64,000 nt of DNA from Chitinophagaceae bacterium (GCA_016702745.1 JADJDJ010000005.1:171037-235036), one strand, 5' to 3'. Counted from the stretch's first letter, positions 33,268 to 44,303 are shown. The notes: generated by a model not told the origin, from the letters alone. Translations and numbers: made by a program.

Positions 33268-33735
33268 ATGACAGGCTTTCTCGGAGAATTCGAGGCCACC
33301 TTGGACGCCAAGGGGCGGTTCCTTCTCCCTGCAGGGTTCAAAAAACAACTGCCGGAAGAGGAAACCCAGCGCTTTGTTATCAACAGGGGTTTTGAAAAAT
33401 GTTTGGCTCTCTATCCCATGCGGACCTGGGAGCCGCTCTTTGCAAGGATCGCCGGTCTGAACGAATTCGACCCTAAACAGAGGGAATTCAGAAGGGCCTT
33501 TTTGAACGGCGCCACGTTTGTGGAGCCGGATACGGCCGGGAGGATACTGTTGCCACCCAGTCTGAAAGCGTACGCGGATCTGCAGAAAGATATCGTGCTG
33601 ATGGCAACAGGAGACAAATTAGAAATCTGGGATAGTAATAAGTACAAACAGTTCTTTGATTCTATTTCTTCGGATGCATTAAGCGACCTGGGTAGCCAGG
33701 TGCTGGGAGGAGGAAATGATCAGTTAAAAAGTTAA
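33268..33735 (+). CDS. mraZ: transcriptional regulator MraZ
   Basis: This 155-residue protein has two SpoVT-AbrB-like DNA-binding halves: GEFEATLDAKGRFLLPAGFK at the N-terminus and TFVEPDTAGRILLPPSLKAY in the middle, followed by a longer C-terminal tail (KYKQFFDSISSDALSDLGSQ). It heads the division and cell-wall cluster and in other bacteria represses that cluster. The start is the ATG at 33268; the frame has an earlier TTG two codons upstream, but MTGFLGEFEAT is the usual start. rsmH follows after 13 bases. Confidence 0.93.
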   Translation: MTGFLGEFEATLDAKGRFLLPAGFKKQLPEEETQRFVINRGFEKCLALYPMRTWEPLFARIAGLNEFDPKQREFRRAFLNGATFVEPDTAGRILLPPSLKAYADLQKDIVLMATGDKLEIWDSNKYKQFFDSISSDALSDLGSQVLGGGNDQLKS

Positions 33736-33748
33736 CCGGTTGAAAAGT

Positions 33749-34723
33749 ATGGGAAAGCCTGATAATAAGAAGGATCCTGTTCAGCCCTCAACCGATCAAC
33801 CCGTCAACTATCATATACCGGTACTGCTTGAGGAAACAATAGCGGCACTGAATATTCAGAATGCCGGTATTTATGTCGACTGCACATTTGGTGGCGGCGG
33901 ACATTCCAAAGCCATCTTTCAGCAACTGGGACCGGAAGGTAAACTGATCGCTTTTGACCAGGATGATGATGCCAGACAAAATCTGGCAGCACTGACTGAT
34001 GGGAAAACCGCTGATGAACGTATCCTGTTCATTCCGCAAAATTTTCGCCACCTGCAGCGCTTCCTTCGCCTGAACGGAATCACAACCGTAGATGGTATCA
34101 TGGCGGATCTGGGTGTCAGCAGCCATCAGTTTGATGAAGCGGAAAGAGGATTCTCGATCCGTCATAATGCAGCAATGGATATGCGGATGGATCAGCGGCA
34201 AACCCTGACGGCCTTTGACCTGGTGAATACCTATACTGAACAACGATTGCACAAACTCTTTGAACAGTACGGCGAAGTCACCAATGCAAAGACCCTGGCC
34301 AGAAAGATCGTTGAAGTCCGTGCTGCCACATCGCTCCAAACCATCGACGGTTTCAAAAATGCTATCCGGGAAACAGTAAAAGGAAATCCCAACAAGTACT
34401 TTGCCCAGGTTTTCCAGGCCTTGCGAATTGAAGTGAACGACGAATTAGGTGCATTAAAAGAACTCTTGCAGCAGGTCCCATCCTTGTTAAAACCTGGTGG
34501 CAGAGCCGCTATCATCACGTTTCATTCCCTTGAGGACAGACTGGTAAAGAATTTTTTCCGCCGCGGTTCATTTGATGAGCCGGAAGAGAACCCCTTTATC
34601 AATACGGAAACAAAAAATGAACTCCGCATCATCACCAAAAAACCGGTGACAGCAACGGAGGAAGAAATGAAACGTAACCCCAGGTCCAGAAGTGCGAAAC
34701 TGCGTATAGCGGAAAAGACCTGA
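33749..34723 (+). CDS. rsmH: 16S rRNA (cytosine-1402-N4) methyltransferase RsmH
   Basis: This 324-residue methyltransferase modifies C1402 in 16S rRNA. The family start YHIPVLLEETIAAL, the SAM motif DCTFGGGGHSKAIF (about 44-57), GIMADLGVSSHQFDEAERGFS, FFDQA-type block GKVTNAKTLARKI in the form YGEVTNAKTLARKIVE, and TFHSLEDRLVKNFFR near the end are all present. The start is the ATG at 33749; a TTG three codons upstream is less likely. It is the second gene of the dcw cluster, as usual, and is followed after 115 bases by ftsL. Confidence 0.95.
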   Translation: MGKPDNKKDPVQPSTDQPVNYHIPVLLEETIAALNIQNAGIYVDCTFGGGGHSKAIFQQLGPEGKLIAFDQDDDARQNLAALTDGKTADERILFIPQNFRHLQRFLRLNGITTVDGIMADLGVSSHQFDEAERGFSIRHNAAMDMRMDQRQTLTAFDLVNTYTEQRLHKLFEQYGEVTNAKTLARKIVEVRAATSLQTIDGFKNAIRETVKGNPNKYFAQVFQALRIEVNDELGALKELLQQVPSLLKPGGRAAIITFHSLEDRLVKNFFRRGSFDEPEENPFINTETKNELRIITKKPVTATEEEMKRNPRSRSAKLRIAEKT

Positions 34724-34838
34724 TCCAAAAGAATTGACGACAGTAAATATAGAAGCAAAAAAACGGAAAGTCTATATCCCTTGATTGAACCAAATCCGGT
34801 ATCGCCGGAAAGATGAAAAACCACCCATTATCTTAAAG

Positions 34839-35225
34839 ATGAACGAGCAGATGAACAAATCCGACAAAAATGTTCCGGTAGCGGCAAATCCCGAAGAGGG
34901 AAACAGCCGCCCGGAAACTACCCAACGAAACTGGAAACGCTGGCTCAATTATCAGTCAGTAGTAAAACAAGTACCCTTTTTCCTTTTCCTGGCCCTGTTG
35001 GCGGTGATCTACATCTATAATGGTCACTATGCAGATAAAACCATCCGCAATATCAACCGGACCAGCAAGGAAGTAAAGGAATTGCAATACGAATACATTG
35101 ATGTGAAGGGACAGGTGATGGGACAGAGCAAACAAAGCGAGCTGGTGAAGGCAGTAGAACCTCTCGGTCTCAAAGAATTAACCGGTACACCGGTTGTTTT
35201 GAAAGACAGTGTAGCTGCCAACTAA
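34839..35225 (+). CDS. ftsL: cell division protein FtsL-like
   Basis: This small bitopic membrane protein of 128 residues has a cytoplasmic N-terminus, one transmembrane helix (about residues 51-66, VPFFLFLALLAVIYIY), then an extracytoplasmic coiled-coil segment (ADKTIRNINRTSKEVKELQYEYIDVK). The sequence is poorly conserved in general, and the call rests on topology and its place between rsmH and ftsI. FtsL links FtsQ/FtsB and FtsWI in the divisome. The start is the ATG at 34839 (MNEQMNK); a TTG at 34785 would add 18 residues. Confidence 0.82.
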   Translation: MNEQMNKSDKNVPVAANPEEGNSRPETTQRNWKRWLNYQSVVKQVPFFLFLALLAVIYIYNGHYADKTIRNINRTSKEVKELQYEYIDVKGQVMGQSKQSELVKAVEPLGLKELTGTPVVLKDSVAAN

Positions 35226-35336
35226 AACGAACAATCCGTTTCTCATTAACCGGAATAATTCCGGGACCACAAAGGGAAACGCAACAACTAAAAAATCAGC
35301 CGGTATCCGGACAGTACCGGCAGATACGCGAACAAA

Positions 35337-37477
35337 TTGGACGTTAAGAAGGACATATTGTGGCGGGTGTACGTCAGCTTTCTCGGTATAACCGTGTTAA
35401 GCCTGTGCGTACTCGGGAGAGCAATCTACATACAGCGTTTCCAGGGAAATCACTGGCGCAGTATGAGCGACAGCCTCCACAGGCGATTTATCCCCCTTAC
35501 TGCAGAGCGTGGCAGCATCTTCAGCGAAGACGGCCAGATGCTCAGTACCTCCATCCCCATTTTTGATATTTACATGGACATGCAGGCTGATGGCCTTCGG
35601 GAGAAAAAAGGCAAGCGCTTTATGAGCAGGTGGATTCTTTTGCCATCGCCATGTCGGATTACTTCGGAGATAAAAAAGCCGGCCAGTATAAAAAAGAACT
35701 GGTGCAGGCATACAACAAAGGCGATCGTTATTTTCCGTTGAAAAAGAAACTCCGCTTTGAGGATTATAAAACCTTCCGTGAGTTTCCATTGGTCAGACAA
35801 GGACGTAATAAAAGTGGTGTTATTACTGAAGTGAACAGCAAGCGATTGCTCCCATTTGGATTACTCGCTAACCGCACCATCGGTTTGTCACGCGAACATA
35901 TTGCCAGCGATGGTCAGGCTAAAAAGCAGAATGTAGGACTGGAAAGAAGTTATGATTCCCTGCTCAGCGGGCACGACGGACAAAAACTGGTTCGCTTTAT
36001 TGCCGGTGGAACCGCTATACCTGTTGAAGGAACACAAACAGATCCTGTCAATGGAAAAGACATCTATACCACCATTGATGTGAATATCCAGGATATCACT
36101 GAAACAGCCCTGCTCCGGATGATGCAGCAATGTGAAGGTCCTTATGGTACGGCCATCGTCATGGAAACCGCTACCGGAAAGATCAGGGCTATGGCCAATC
36201 TGGGTCGCCGGCCTGATGGCAGCTACTGGGAAGATGATAACTATGCCCTCCGTGTTACGGAACCCGGCTCCACAATTAAACTGGCTACCTTATTATCTGT
36301 GCTGGAAAAAGGGTCCAGTGACATCAATGACATGGTTCATGTAGGAAGCGCCGGAAGAATGGAAGTAGCTCCTGGTAAAGTAGTGGTGGATGCTGAAAGA
36401 CATAATGAACCTGATTTGTCTGTGAAAGGATGTTTTGCACACAGTTCCAATGTAGGAATGAGCAAACTGGCCTATAAAGCTTTTGGAAAAAATCCGGGTG
36501 AGATCAAAAAATATTTTTCAAAATTCAGACTGGATCAACGGTCTCCCATCGATCTCAGCAATCTTCCCAAACCAACCATGGCCCCGCTTTCTACTGAAGG
36601 TGGTGAAGCCGGACTGGGAAATATGCTCTGGATGAGTTTTGGTTATGCCATACAGGTGAGCCCCCTTCACACACTGACGCTGTATAATGCCGTTGCCAAT
36701 GACGGAAAGATGATGAAACCATTTTTGGTAAACAGTGTGGAACAGAGTGGGGTACTGATTAAAAAGATGGAACCCACGGTGCTGGATGAACAGATATGCA
36801 AACCGGCTGTAATCAAAGCAGCCAGGGAAGCCATGGAAATGGTGGTAACAGAAGGCACTGCTAAAAAAGCGCTGAAGGGTCTTCCATTTTCAGTAGCAGG
36901 TAAAACCGGAACGGCCCATGTGTCCGACGGTTCCATCAAATATGCGCATGGTGTTTACCAGGCCACATTCGTTGGATACTTCCCGGCCGATAAGCCGCAG
37001 TTCACCTGTATCGTGGTGATCCGCACCAAACCACATGCTGCTTCACATTATGGTGGCACACTGGCCGCACCTGTGTTCAAAGAAATTGCCACCAAGCTCT
37101 ATGCGATGTACGTGGAAAAGAAAACCCCTTCCGGTTTTGCGGCTGTAAAAGACAGTGCCATGTATTACTACGCGGGGGCCGCAGCCGATATCAGAAATAT
37201 CCTGCAAAAATTGCAAGTGAAGTATACCGATTCAGCGGCCAACCAGGACTGGACTTCTGTCTATGCCCGTAATGATCAGCCCCTGGTAAAACCGGTGATG
37301 GTGCGGGCGAAAGTGATGCCCAATGTAAGAGGCATGGGATTAAAAGATGCACTGAACCTGCTGGAAAATATGGGATTGAAAGTATCGGTAAAAGGAAAAG
37401 GAAAAGTAGCGGTTCAATCGATATCACCAGGTACACAACTGGCCAAGGGAGTAACGGTGGTATTGGAATTGAGTTAA
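35337..37477 (+). CDS. ftsI: division transpeptidase FtsI (PBP3) with C-terminal PASTA domain, one frame change
   Basis: About 713 residues. The start is TTG at 35337, giving (M)DVKKDILWRVYVSFLG, the usual start in relatives. One N-terminal helix anchors the protein. The PBP dimerisation domain contains RRFIPLTAERGSIFSEDG. The transpeptidase has the SxxK motif in EPGSTIKLATLL, SSN in HSSNVGMS and KTGT in VAGKTGTAHV. The C-terminal 60 residues are a PASTA domain (MPNVRGMGLKDALNLLENMG). At TTT 35619-35621 one base is missing; adding it turns KRFMSRW into KRFYEQVDSFAIAMSDYF and joins the frames. It crosslinks septal peptidoglycan. Homopolymer error is the likely cause of the break. Confidence 0.92.
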
Positions 37478-37507
37478 CTGTTTAATGAATTAAAGTGTAA
37501 GACTGGC

Positions 37508-38970
37508 GTGTTATTGCAGGATGTACTATATAAAGTGCCGATCAGACGGATAACAGGAAGCACGGCAGTGGAAATAAATGATGTGCAGATTGATTCGAGG
37601 AAGGTAAAACAAGGTGCAGCATTTGTGGCAGTAAGGGGAGTGGCGGCCAACGGGCACCAGTTCATTGAAAAGGCAATTGAGAACGGAGCGATCGTAGTGG
37701 TTTGCGAAGAGATCCCCGCCATAGAGCACAACAATGTGCTTTATGTACAGGTGGAAAACAGCGCAGCCGCAGCAGGGTATATGTCGCACAATTTTTTGGC
37801 AAACCCTCAGAAGCTTTGAAGCTGGTGGGGGTGACAGGTACCAACGGCAAAACAACGATCGCTACAATTTTATACAAGCTCTTTACAAGATTGGGATATA
37901 CCTGCGGTTTGATCAGCACGGTGGAAAACAGGATCGGAACACTTGTCGTTCCGGCCACACATACCACACCGGATGCAGTGAGCCTGAACCGCCTGCTGAA
38001 ACAGATGCATGTTGAAGGTTGCAGCCATGTATTCATGGAAACCAGTTCACATGCCCTGCACCAGCACCGGGTAACAGGTTTACAGTACACGGGGGCACTG
38101 TTCAGCAATATCACCCACGATCACCTGGATTACCATCAGACTTTTGATGAATATATCCGGGTGAAGAAATCCTTCTTTGATGGATTACCATCTTCAGCAT
38201 TTGCCATCAGCAATGCAGATGATAAAAGAGGATCGGTGATGCTGCAGAACACGGCAGCCAGAAAATATTTCTACAGCCTGCGCACGATGGCAGACTTCAA
38301 AGGAAAGATTCTGGATAACAGCCTGAGCGGATTGATGATGACGGTAAATGATGTGGAAGTGCATTTCAGACTGATCGGCGAATTCAATGCCTACAACCTG
38401 CTGGCTGTTTATGGGGCTGCGATCTGTCTGGGTGAAGAGAAACAGGAAGTACTGACTGCATTGAGTGAACTGAGTGGTGCCGAAGGAAGATTTGATTTTA
38501 TGATCTCTCCGAAAGAAAGGCTGATGGCGATTGTGGATTATGCCCACACCCCTGATGCACTGATCAATGTACTCGCTGCGATCAAAAAGCTGAGGAAAGG
38601 AGTGGAGCAGGTGATCACAGTAGTGGGTTGTGGCGGAGACCGGGATAAAACGAAAAGACCACTGATGGCAGCCGTTGCCTGTGAGCACAGCGACAAAGCC
38701 ATTTTCACGAGTGATAATCCAAGGACAGAAGATCCGGCACAGATCATTCGAGATATGGAAGAAGGACTGGCACCGGCATATAAAAGAAAGTATATCTCAA
38801 TCGTGGACAGAAAGGAAGCCATTAAAACGGCGATCAGTCTGGCCCAACCGGATGATATCATTCTCATCGCAGGCAAGGGCCATGAGAAATACCAGGAAAT
38901 AAAAGGAGTGAGAAATCACTTTGACGATAAGGAAATAGTAAAAGAAATTTTTGAACTCTTAGATAAATAA
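37508..38970 (+). CDS. murE: UDP-MurNAc-L-Ala-D-Glu ligase (third amino acid) MurE, one frame change
   Basis: About 487 residues. MurE adds the third residue (probably meso-diaminopimelate here) to UDP-MurNAc-dipeptide. The N-terminal domain shows VQIDSRKVKQGAAFVAVRG. The central domain has the ATP loop GVTGTNGKTTIATIL and ETSSHALHQHRV. The C-terminal part has VDYAHTPDALINVL and VVGCGGDRDKTKRP with FTSDNPRTEDP, the signature of DAP-adding enzymes (DNPR). In the T6 run 37792-37797 a base is missing; adding it changes NFLANPQKL-stop into NFFGKPSEALKLVGVTG. The start is GTG at 37508 (MLLQDVLYKV). Cytoplasmic, within the dcw cluster. Confidence 0.93.
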
Positions 38971-38991
38971 GAACGACCAACACCAACCAGT

Positions 38992-40275
38992 ATGCTGTAT
39001 CATTTATTCCATTGGCTGAACGAAGAAGGGTACCGGTTCCCCGGGAGCCGCCTTTTTGAGTTTACCACCTTCCGGGTGTTGCTGGGAATACTGATGTCGC
39101 TCTTCATCACAACTTATTACGGCAAGAAACTGATCAAATTCCTGCAAAAGAAACAAATCGGGGAAAGCATCCGGGAAGAAGGGTTGGCCGGACAGGAAAG
39201 TAAGGCCGGTACACCCACCATGGGCGGACTGATCATCATCCTGGCGATTGTCATCCCCACATTACTGCTGGCTGATCTCACAGAAATTTATGTACAGGTG
39301 ATGCTGGTCAGTACCATCTGGATGGGTGCTATCGGTTTTATTGATGATTACCTGAAACTGCGGGGCAAAAGACTGGCACAACAAAAGGGTGAAGTATATA
39401 AGAAAACAGGAAAAGACGGGTTGGCCGGCTGGTTCAAAATACTCGGACAGGTAGGCCTGGGAATTCTGGTGGGTGCCACCTTGTATTTCAATAGTGATGT
39501 AAAAATCTGGAGAGAATATATTGGTTCAAAGGAAACGGCCAAAATGGATCCGAAAGTCTTTCCGAAAATGGTGAACGGAGATACCATCTACTTCGTGGAG
39601 TCAAAATTACCGGTTACCACTATTCCGTTTGTTAAGGATCATGAATTCAATTATTCCAAACTCTTACCGGCTTCCTGGAGAGATTATACCTGGATCCTGT
39701 ATATACTGGTGGTGATCTTTATTATCACGGCCGTATCAAACGGATCGAATTTAACAGATGGACTGGATGGACTGGCCACTGGTACTTCTGCGATCATCGG
39801 ATCGCTGCTGGGCATATTCGCCTATGCCAGTGGTAACCTGGTCTTTGCCGATTACCTCAATATCATGTATATCCCGGGATTGAGTGAGTTATCCATTTAT
39901 ATCGCCGCCCTGATCGGTGCCTGTATCGGCTTCCTCTGGTACAATTCTTATCCGGCACAGATGTTCATGGGCGATACAGGCAGCCTGACACTGGGAGGTA
40001 TCATTGCATCACTGGCCATTATTGTACACAAGGAATTACTGATCCCGATTTTCTGCGGAATCTTTTTTGTGGAATCGCTGAGTGTGATGCTGCAGGTAGG
40101 GTATTTCAAATACACCAGGAAGAAATACGGCACCGGAAGAAGGGTATTCCTGAAAGCTCCGCTTCACCATCATTACCAGGTGAAGGGCTATCATGAAGTG
40201 AAGATTGTGACCCGGTTCTGGATTGTAACGGTACTCCTGGTACTGCTGAGCATAGTAACACTGAAATTAAGATAA
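38992..40275 (+). CDS. mraY: phospho-N-acetylmuramoyl-pentapeptide transferase MraY
   Basis: This 427-residue integral membrane enzyme makes lipid I from UDP-MurNAc-pentapeptide and undecaprenyl phosphate. About ten transmembrane helices are predicted. Catalytic-site motifs are GFIDDYLKL (Asp118, Asp119), the NGSNLTDGLDGLATG loop (about 250-264), and APLHHHYQ near residue 385. An insertion between helices (about 165-225, with periplasmic-looking polar residues) makes it longer than the roughly 360-residue enterobacterial form, as is typical of Bacteroidota. It follows murE by 21 bases. A 195-base gap without visible features separates it from murD. Confidence 0.95.
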   Translation: MLYHLFHWLNEEGYRFPGSRLFEFTTFRVLLGILMSLFITTYYGKKLIKFLQKKQIGESIREEGLAGQESKAGTPTMGGLIIILAIVIPTLLLADLTEIYVQVMLVSTIWMGAIGFIDDYLKLRGKRLAQQKGEVYKKTGKDGLAGWFKILGQVGLGILVGATLYFNSDVKIWREYIGSKETAKMDPKVFPKMVNGDTIYFVESKLPVTTIPFVKDHEFNYSKLLPASWRDYTWILYILVVIFIITAVSNGSNLTDGLDGLATGTSAIIGSLLGIFAYASGNLVFADYLNIMYIPGLSELSIYIAALIGACIGFLWYNSYPAQMFMGDTGSLTLGGIIASLAIIVHKELLIPIFCGIFFVESLSVMLQVGYFKYTRKKYGTGRRVFLKAPLHHHYQVKGYHEVKIVTRFWIVTVLLVLLSIVTLKLR

Positions 40276-40470
40276 GGACTGAGAACGACAGAACGGCATT
40301 AGAACAGATTCGAACGGCTTACTGAAAAACCCATATCCAATCCTATTGATGGCCATTCCAATAACTATGGCATTCTGAACACCTCATTATGGTGCAGTTG
40401 TATTGAAACTAATACTTGTGAAGAACCCTATTCCGTACACTCTTGTTGAAAACAAAGGCGGCAACGCATT

Positions 40471-41826
40471 ATGGACAAATTGTTTGTCATACTCGGAGGC
40501 GGTGAAAGTGGGGTAGGTGCCGCACTGCTCGCTAAAAAACAGGGATACGATGTATTTGTATCAGACGGAAGTTCTTTGAAGAATGAGTATCGTACCGAAT
40601 TACAGGAAGCCGGAATTGCATTTGAAGAAGGCATGCATACGGAAGAAAAAATCCTGCAGGCAGTGGAAGTGATGAAGAGCCCGGGTATTCCGGAGAAAGC
40701 ACCGATCGTAAAAATGATCAGGGCTAAAGGAATACCGGTGATCAGTGAAGTGGAACTGGCTTACCGCTACAAAGGCAAGAGCCGGATCATCGCAATCACC
40801 GGCAGTAACGGCAAAACCACCACAACGGCACTGACCTGGCATATCTGCCGGGAAGCCGGACTGGATGCCGCGCTGGTGGGAAATATCGGGGATTCTTTTG
40901 CTAAACAGGTGGCGCTGGATCCCAGACCACTGTATGTAGTAGAAGTCAGCAGCTTCCAGCTGGATGATATCGTGACGTTCAGACCGGATGTAGCCATCCT
41001 TACGAATATCACAGAAGATCACCTGGACCGGTACGAATACCAATTCGAGAATTATATACGGAGCAAGTTCCGTATCACTATGAATCAGCAGGCAGATGAT
41101 TGTTTCATCTACTGTGCTGATGATGAGACCACCATGAATTATTTAAACAGACCAGATAAAATCGGATTCAATATTCACGCTAACCAACTGCCAATAAGTA
41201 TGAAAAAAGAATTACCCAACGGAGCATTTATTAAAGACGGAGATATGTATGTAAGAACAGGACAGGATTTTACCAGTATGAGTGTATTTGATTTTGCCCT
41301 CAAGGGAAAACATAATCACTACAATACGATGGCAGCCTGCGTGGCCGCAACCACCCTGGATATCCGCAAGGAAAAAATCAGGGATGCGGTTCAGAATTTT
41401 CAGGCACTTGAACACCGGATGGAGCATGTGGCTACAGTGAGAGGGGTGGAATTTATCAACGACAGCAAAGCCACCAATGTCAACTCTACCTGGTATGCAT
41501 TGGAAAGTATGACCAAACCAACCGTACTGGTACTGGGTGGTGTGGACAAAGGGAATGATTATTCCCTGCTGGCCGATCTGGTGAAAGAAAAAGTAAGAGC
41601 AATCATTTGTCTGGGTAAGGATAACCAGAAAATTCATGAGGCATTTGATGGTATCGTAAGTAATGTGGTTGATACTGCAGGAGCACTGGAAGCCGTACAG
41701 GCCGCTTTTCATTATGCCAGCAAAGGAGATGTGGTATTGCTTAGCCCGGCCTGTGCCAGTTTTGATTTGTTTAAGAATTATGAAGACAGAGGAAATCAGT
41801 TTAAAAAAGCAGTAAGAGAACTTTAA
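40471..41826 (+). CDS. murD: UDP-MurNAc-L-alanine:D-glutamate ligase MurD
   Basis: This 451-residue Mur ligase adds D-Glu. The N-terminal Rossmann domain binds UDP (FVILGGGESGVGAALLA), the central domain has the ATP loop ITGSNGKTTTT (109-119) and TNITEDHLDRY, and the C-terminal domain has NDSKATNVNSTWYAL and LLSPACASFDLFKNYEDRGNQF. All motifs match the family. Its TAA stop shares a base with the ATG of ftsW (TAATG), so the two are translationally coupled. Cytoplasmic, normal length. Confidence 0.96.
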   Translation: MDKLFVILGGGESGVGAALLAKKQGYDVFVSDGSSLKNEYRTELQEAGIAFEEGMHTEEKILQAVEVMKSPGIPEKAPIVKMIRAKGIPVISEVELAYRYKGKSRIIAITGSNGKTTTTALTWHICREAGLDAALVGNIGDSFAKQVALDPRPLYVVEVSSFQLDDIVTFRPDVAILTNITEDHLDRYEYQFENYIRSKFRITMNQQADDCFIYCADDETTMNYLNRPDKIGFNIHANQLPISMKKELPNGAFIKDGDMYVRTGQDFTSMSVFDFALKGKHNHYNTMAACVAATTLDIRKEKIRDAVQNFQALEHRMEHVATVRGVEFINDSKATNVNSTWYALESMTKPTVLVLGGVDKGNDYSLLADLVKEKVRAIICLGKDNQKIHEAFDGIVSNVVDTAGALEAVQAAFHYASKGDVVLLSPACASFDLFKNYEDRGNQFKKAVREL

Positions 41827-43082
41827 TGGATGCAGTACGCGAAATAAGAAATACCGACTGGCGGAACAGCCTGAATCCAAATCACCTGATCAGTAAAACG
41901 AAGGGTGATAAAGTGATCTGGGCCCTCGTGGTGTTGCTGGCCCTGGTGTCATTACTGGCCGTATACAGTGCGACCGGTTCACTCGCGTATAAAAATTACA
42001 GAGGGAATACAGAAATCTATCTGTTCAAACAGATCATTTTCATCTTCGCCGGTATCATGGTGATTTATTTTGCACACCTGGTGAATTATACATTCTATTC
42101 CCGTGCCGCGAAGATCGTGTTCCTGCTATCACTGCCTTTATTAGTGTACACTTTGTTCTTTGGTGTGAAAATGAATGAGGGCAGCCGCTGGATCCGGTTA
42201 CCGCTGATCAATATGACCATGCAGACTTCGGACCTCGCCAGACTGGCCCTCTTCATGTACCTGGCCCGCCTGCTGAGTAAGAAACAGGATGTGATCAAGG
42301 ATTTTAAAAAAGGATACCTGCCGGTGATTGCTCCGGTGGCTGTTACCTGTGCTTTAATTGCCCCTGCAAATCTTTCCACGGCTTTATTACTTGGTGCCAG
42401 TTGTATGATGCTGCTCTTTATTGGAAGGGTCAGTACCAAACATATCCTGATGACCATTGGTCTGGCGATGATACCATTGGTCTTCCTGGTGTCCGCTGCA
42501 GTTATCCGGCATGGAAAAGCCACAACTGAAGATGTGGGTGTAAAAAAATCATCATCCACATTAACCGGAAGGGTGGATACCTGGATCAGCCGGGTAGAAG
42601 CATTTATCTATGGCAGCAAAGATGCAGTGGATAATGATGCCTATCAGGTGAACCAGGCCAAGATTGCGATATCAAGAGGCGGCGTTTTTGGAGTGGGTCC
42701 CGGCAATAGTACCACAAGAGATTACCTGCCGCAGGCCTATAATGATTTTATATATGCGATTATCATTGAGGAATATGGTTTGATGGGTGGTGCGTTCATT
42801 ATGTTTATTTATCTGGTGTTCCTCTACAGGTGTATCAGGATTTATAAAAGATGTCCCTATGCTTTTGGCGCATTCCTGGCACTGGGACTCAGTTTTACAC
42901 TGGCCATTCAGGCCGTGGCGAATATGGCTGTAACAGTCAATTTGTTCCCGGTAACCGGTGTAACACTCCCGTTGGTGAGTATGGGTGGAACCAGTTTCAT
43001 TTTTACCTGTCTGGCAATTGGTATTATATTAAGTGTGGCCCGAAACGTAGAACAACTGGAAGGGAAAGCACCGGTGGCGTAA
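41826..43082 (+). CDS. ftsW: SEDS peptidoglycan polymerase FtsW
   Basis: This 418-residue protein has about ten transmembrane helices and belongs to the SEDS glycosyltransferases that polymerise lipid II at the septum with FtsI. Family marks include LLAVYSATGSLAYK in the first helix, GVKMNEGSRWIRLP, ISRGGVFGVGPGNS followed by LPQAYNDFIYAIIIEEYG, and the C-terminal GVTLPLVSMGGTSFIFTC. A periplasmic loop of about 60 residues (about 225-275) precedes the FGVGPG block. The start ATG overlaps the murD stop by one base. murG follows after 14 bases. Confidence 0.95.
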   Translation: MDAVREIRNTDWRNSLNPNHLISKTKGDKVIWALVVLLALVSLLAVYSATGSLAYKNYRGNTEIYLFKQIIFIFAGIMVIYFAHLVNYTFYSRAAKIVFLLSLPLLVYTLFFGVKMNEGSRWIRLPLINMTMQTSDLARLALFMYLARLLSKKQDVIKDFKKGYLPVIAPVAVTCALIAPANLSTALLLGASCMMLLFIGRVSTKHILMTIGLAMIPLVFLVSAAVIRHGKATTEDVGVKKSSSTLTGRVDTWISRVEAFIYGSKDAVDNDAYQVNQAKIAISRGGVFGVGPGNSTTRDYLPQAYNDFIYAIIIEEYGLMGGAFIMFIYLVFLYRCIRIYKRCPYAFGAFLALGLSFTLAIQAVANMAVTVNLFPVTGVTLPLVSMGGTSFIFTCLAIGIILSVARNVEQLEGKAPVA

Positions 43083-43096
43083 GTAATAAAGTGAGT

Positions 43097-44187
43097 ATGG
43101 CGAAAAGGATCATCATAGCAGGCGGTGGAACAGGCGGACATATTTTTCCGGCAATAGCTATTGCCAATGCATTGAAAAAAGAAGATCCGGATATCAATAT
43201 CCTTTTTGTAGGGGCAAAAGGGAAAATGGAAATGGAAAAAGTGCCCCAGGCCGGCTATGCCGTCGAAGGATTGGATATCGCCGGATTCAACAGAAGCTCT
43301 TTGATAAAAAACATCGGACTGCCATTTAAACTGATCAGAAGTTTCTGGCAGGTACGCAGCATTATCCGGCAATTCAAACCGGATACAGCCATTGGTGTGG
43401 GAGGCTATTCCAGTTTTCCGGTATTAAGATTTGCGCAGGCAAAAGGAATCCGCACATTTATTCATGAGTCGAATTCATTTGCCGGTAAGTCGAATATCAT
43501 GCTGGGTAAAAAGCCACACGCATTTTTACCGGTACCGACGGAATGGAAAAATTCTTCCCGGCCAATAAGATCATGGTCACCGGTAATCCGGTAAGGTCCG
43601 CTATAGTATCTGCTGCCATTTCACGGGAAGAAGGACTTCGTTTCTTTTCCCTGGAAGCGAATAAAAAAACGGTGCTGGTGGTGGGAGGAAGTCTGGGAGC
43701 CAGGTCAATCAATGAAGCGATTGATAAAGGACTGGATAAGTTACTGGAAGCAGGATTACAACTGATCTGGCAAACCGGTAAACCTTATGCAGCAACAGCT
43801 TCAGAAAGCGTGGCCGGAAAAAAAGGAGTATGGGCAAAAGATTTTATTACACAGATGGAATATGCCTATGCAGCCGCTGATATTGTTGTGGCCCGCGCCG
43901 GGGCAATGACGGTTGCTGAATTATGTCTCGTGAGAAAACCCGTGCTCTTAGTGCCTTATCCTTTTGCAGCTGAAGATCACCAAACGGTGAATGCCACGCA
44001 ACTGGTTGACAAAAACGCGGCCCTGATTGTGAAGGACAGTGAAGCAAAGGAAAAACTGGTTTTTATGTCGATAGAATTGTCAAGAGATGAAGCCAAGCAG
44101 GAGGAATTGAAAAACAATATTGCAAAACTGGCGGTAACCGATGCAGATACCAGGATTGCAAAAGAAATACTGGCCAGTTTAAAATAA
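43097..44187 (+). CDS. murG: UDP-GlcNAc transferase MurG, one frame change
   Basis: About 363 residues. MurG adds GlcNAc to lipid I, making lipid II, on the inner face of the membrane. The N-terminal GT-B half has the signature IIIAGGGTGGHIFPAIAIA and GVGGYSSFPVLRFA with HESNSFAGKSN. The C-terminal half has VVGGSLGARSINEA, VARAGAMTVAELC and VPYPFAAEDHQTVNA. At the T5 run 43523-43527 a base is missing; adding it gives AFFTGTDGMEKFFPANKI across the break. The start is the ATG at 43097 (MAKRIIIAGGGTGG). The longer upstream frame inside ftsW is not part of the protein. Confidence 0.94.
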
Positions 44188-44303
44188 CAGCAGGTTTGAA
44201 TCAGTATAATCCGATAAAAAAATATTCAGCCGGGGCCTTTTCAGGAGCCGGTGAAACAAACATACGAGCCAATACTGTCCTTATGAATACCCCCTTTAGG
44301 GGA

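Noticed and set aside
12496..44187. A genome-wide programmed-frameshift system
   Set aside because: Break sites share no common motif beyond homopolymers, affect essential and dispensable genes alike, and three in metG cancel each other. Consensus error is simpler. Only dnaX is kept as a case worth testing.
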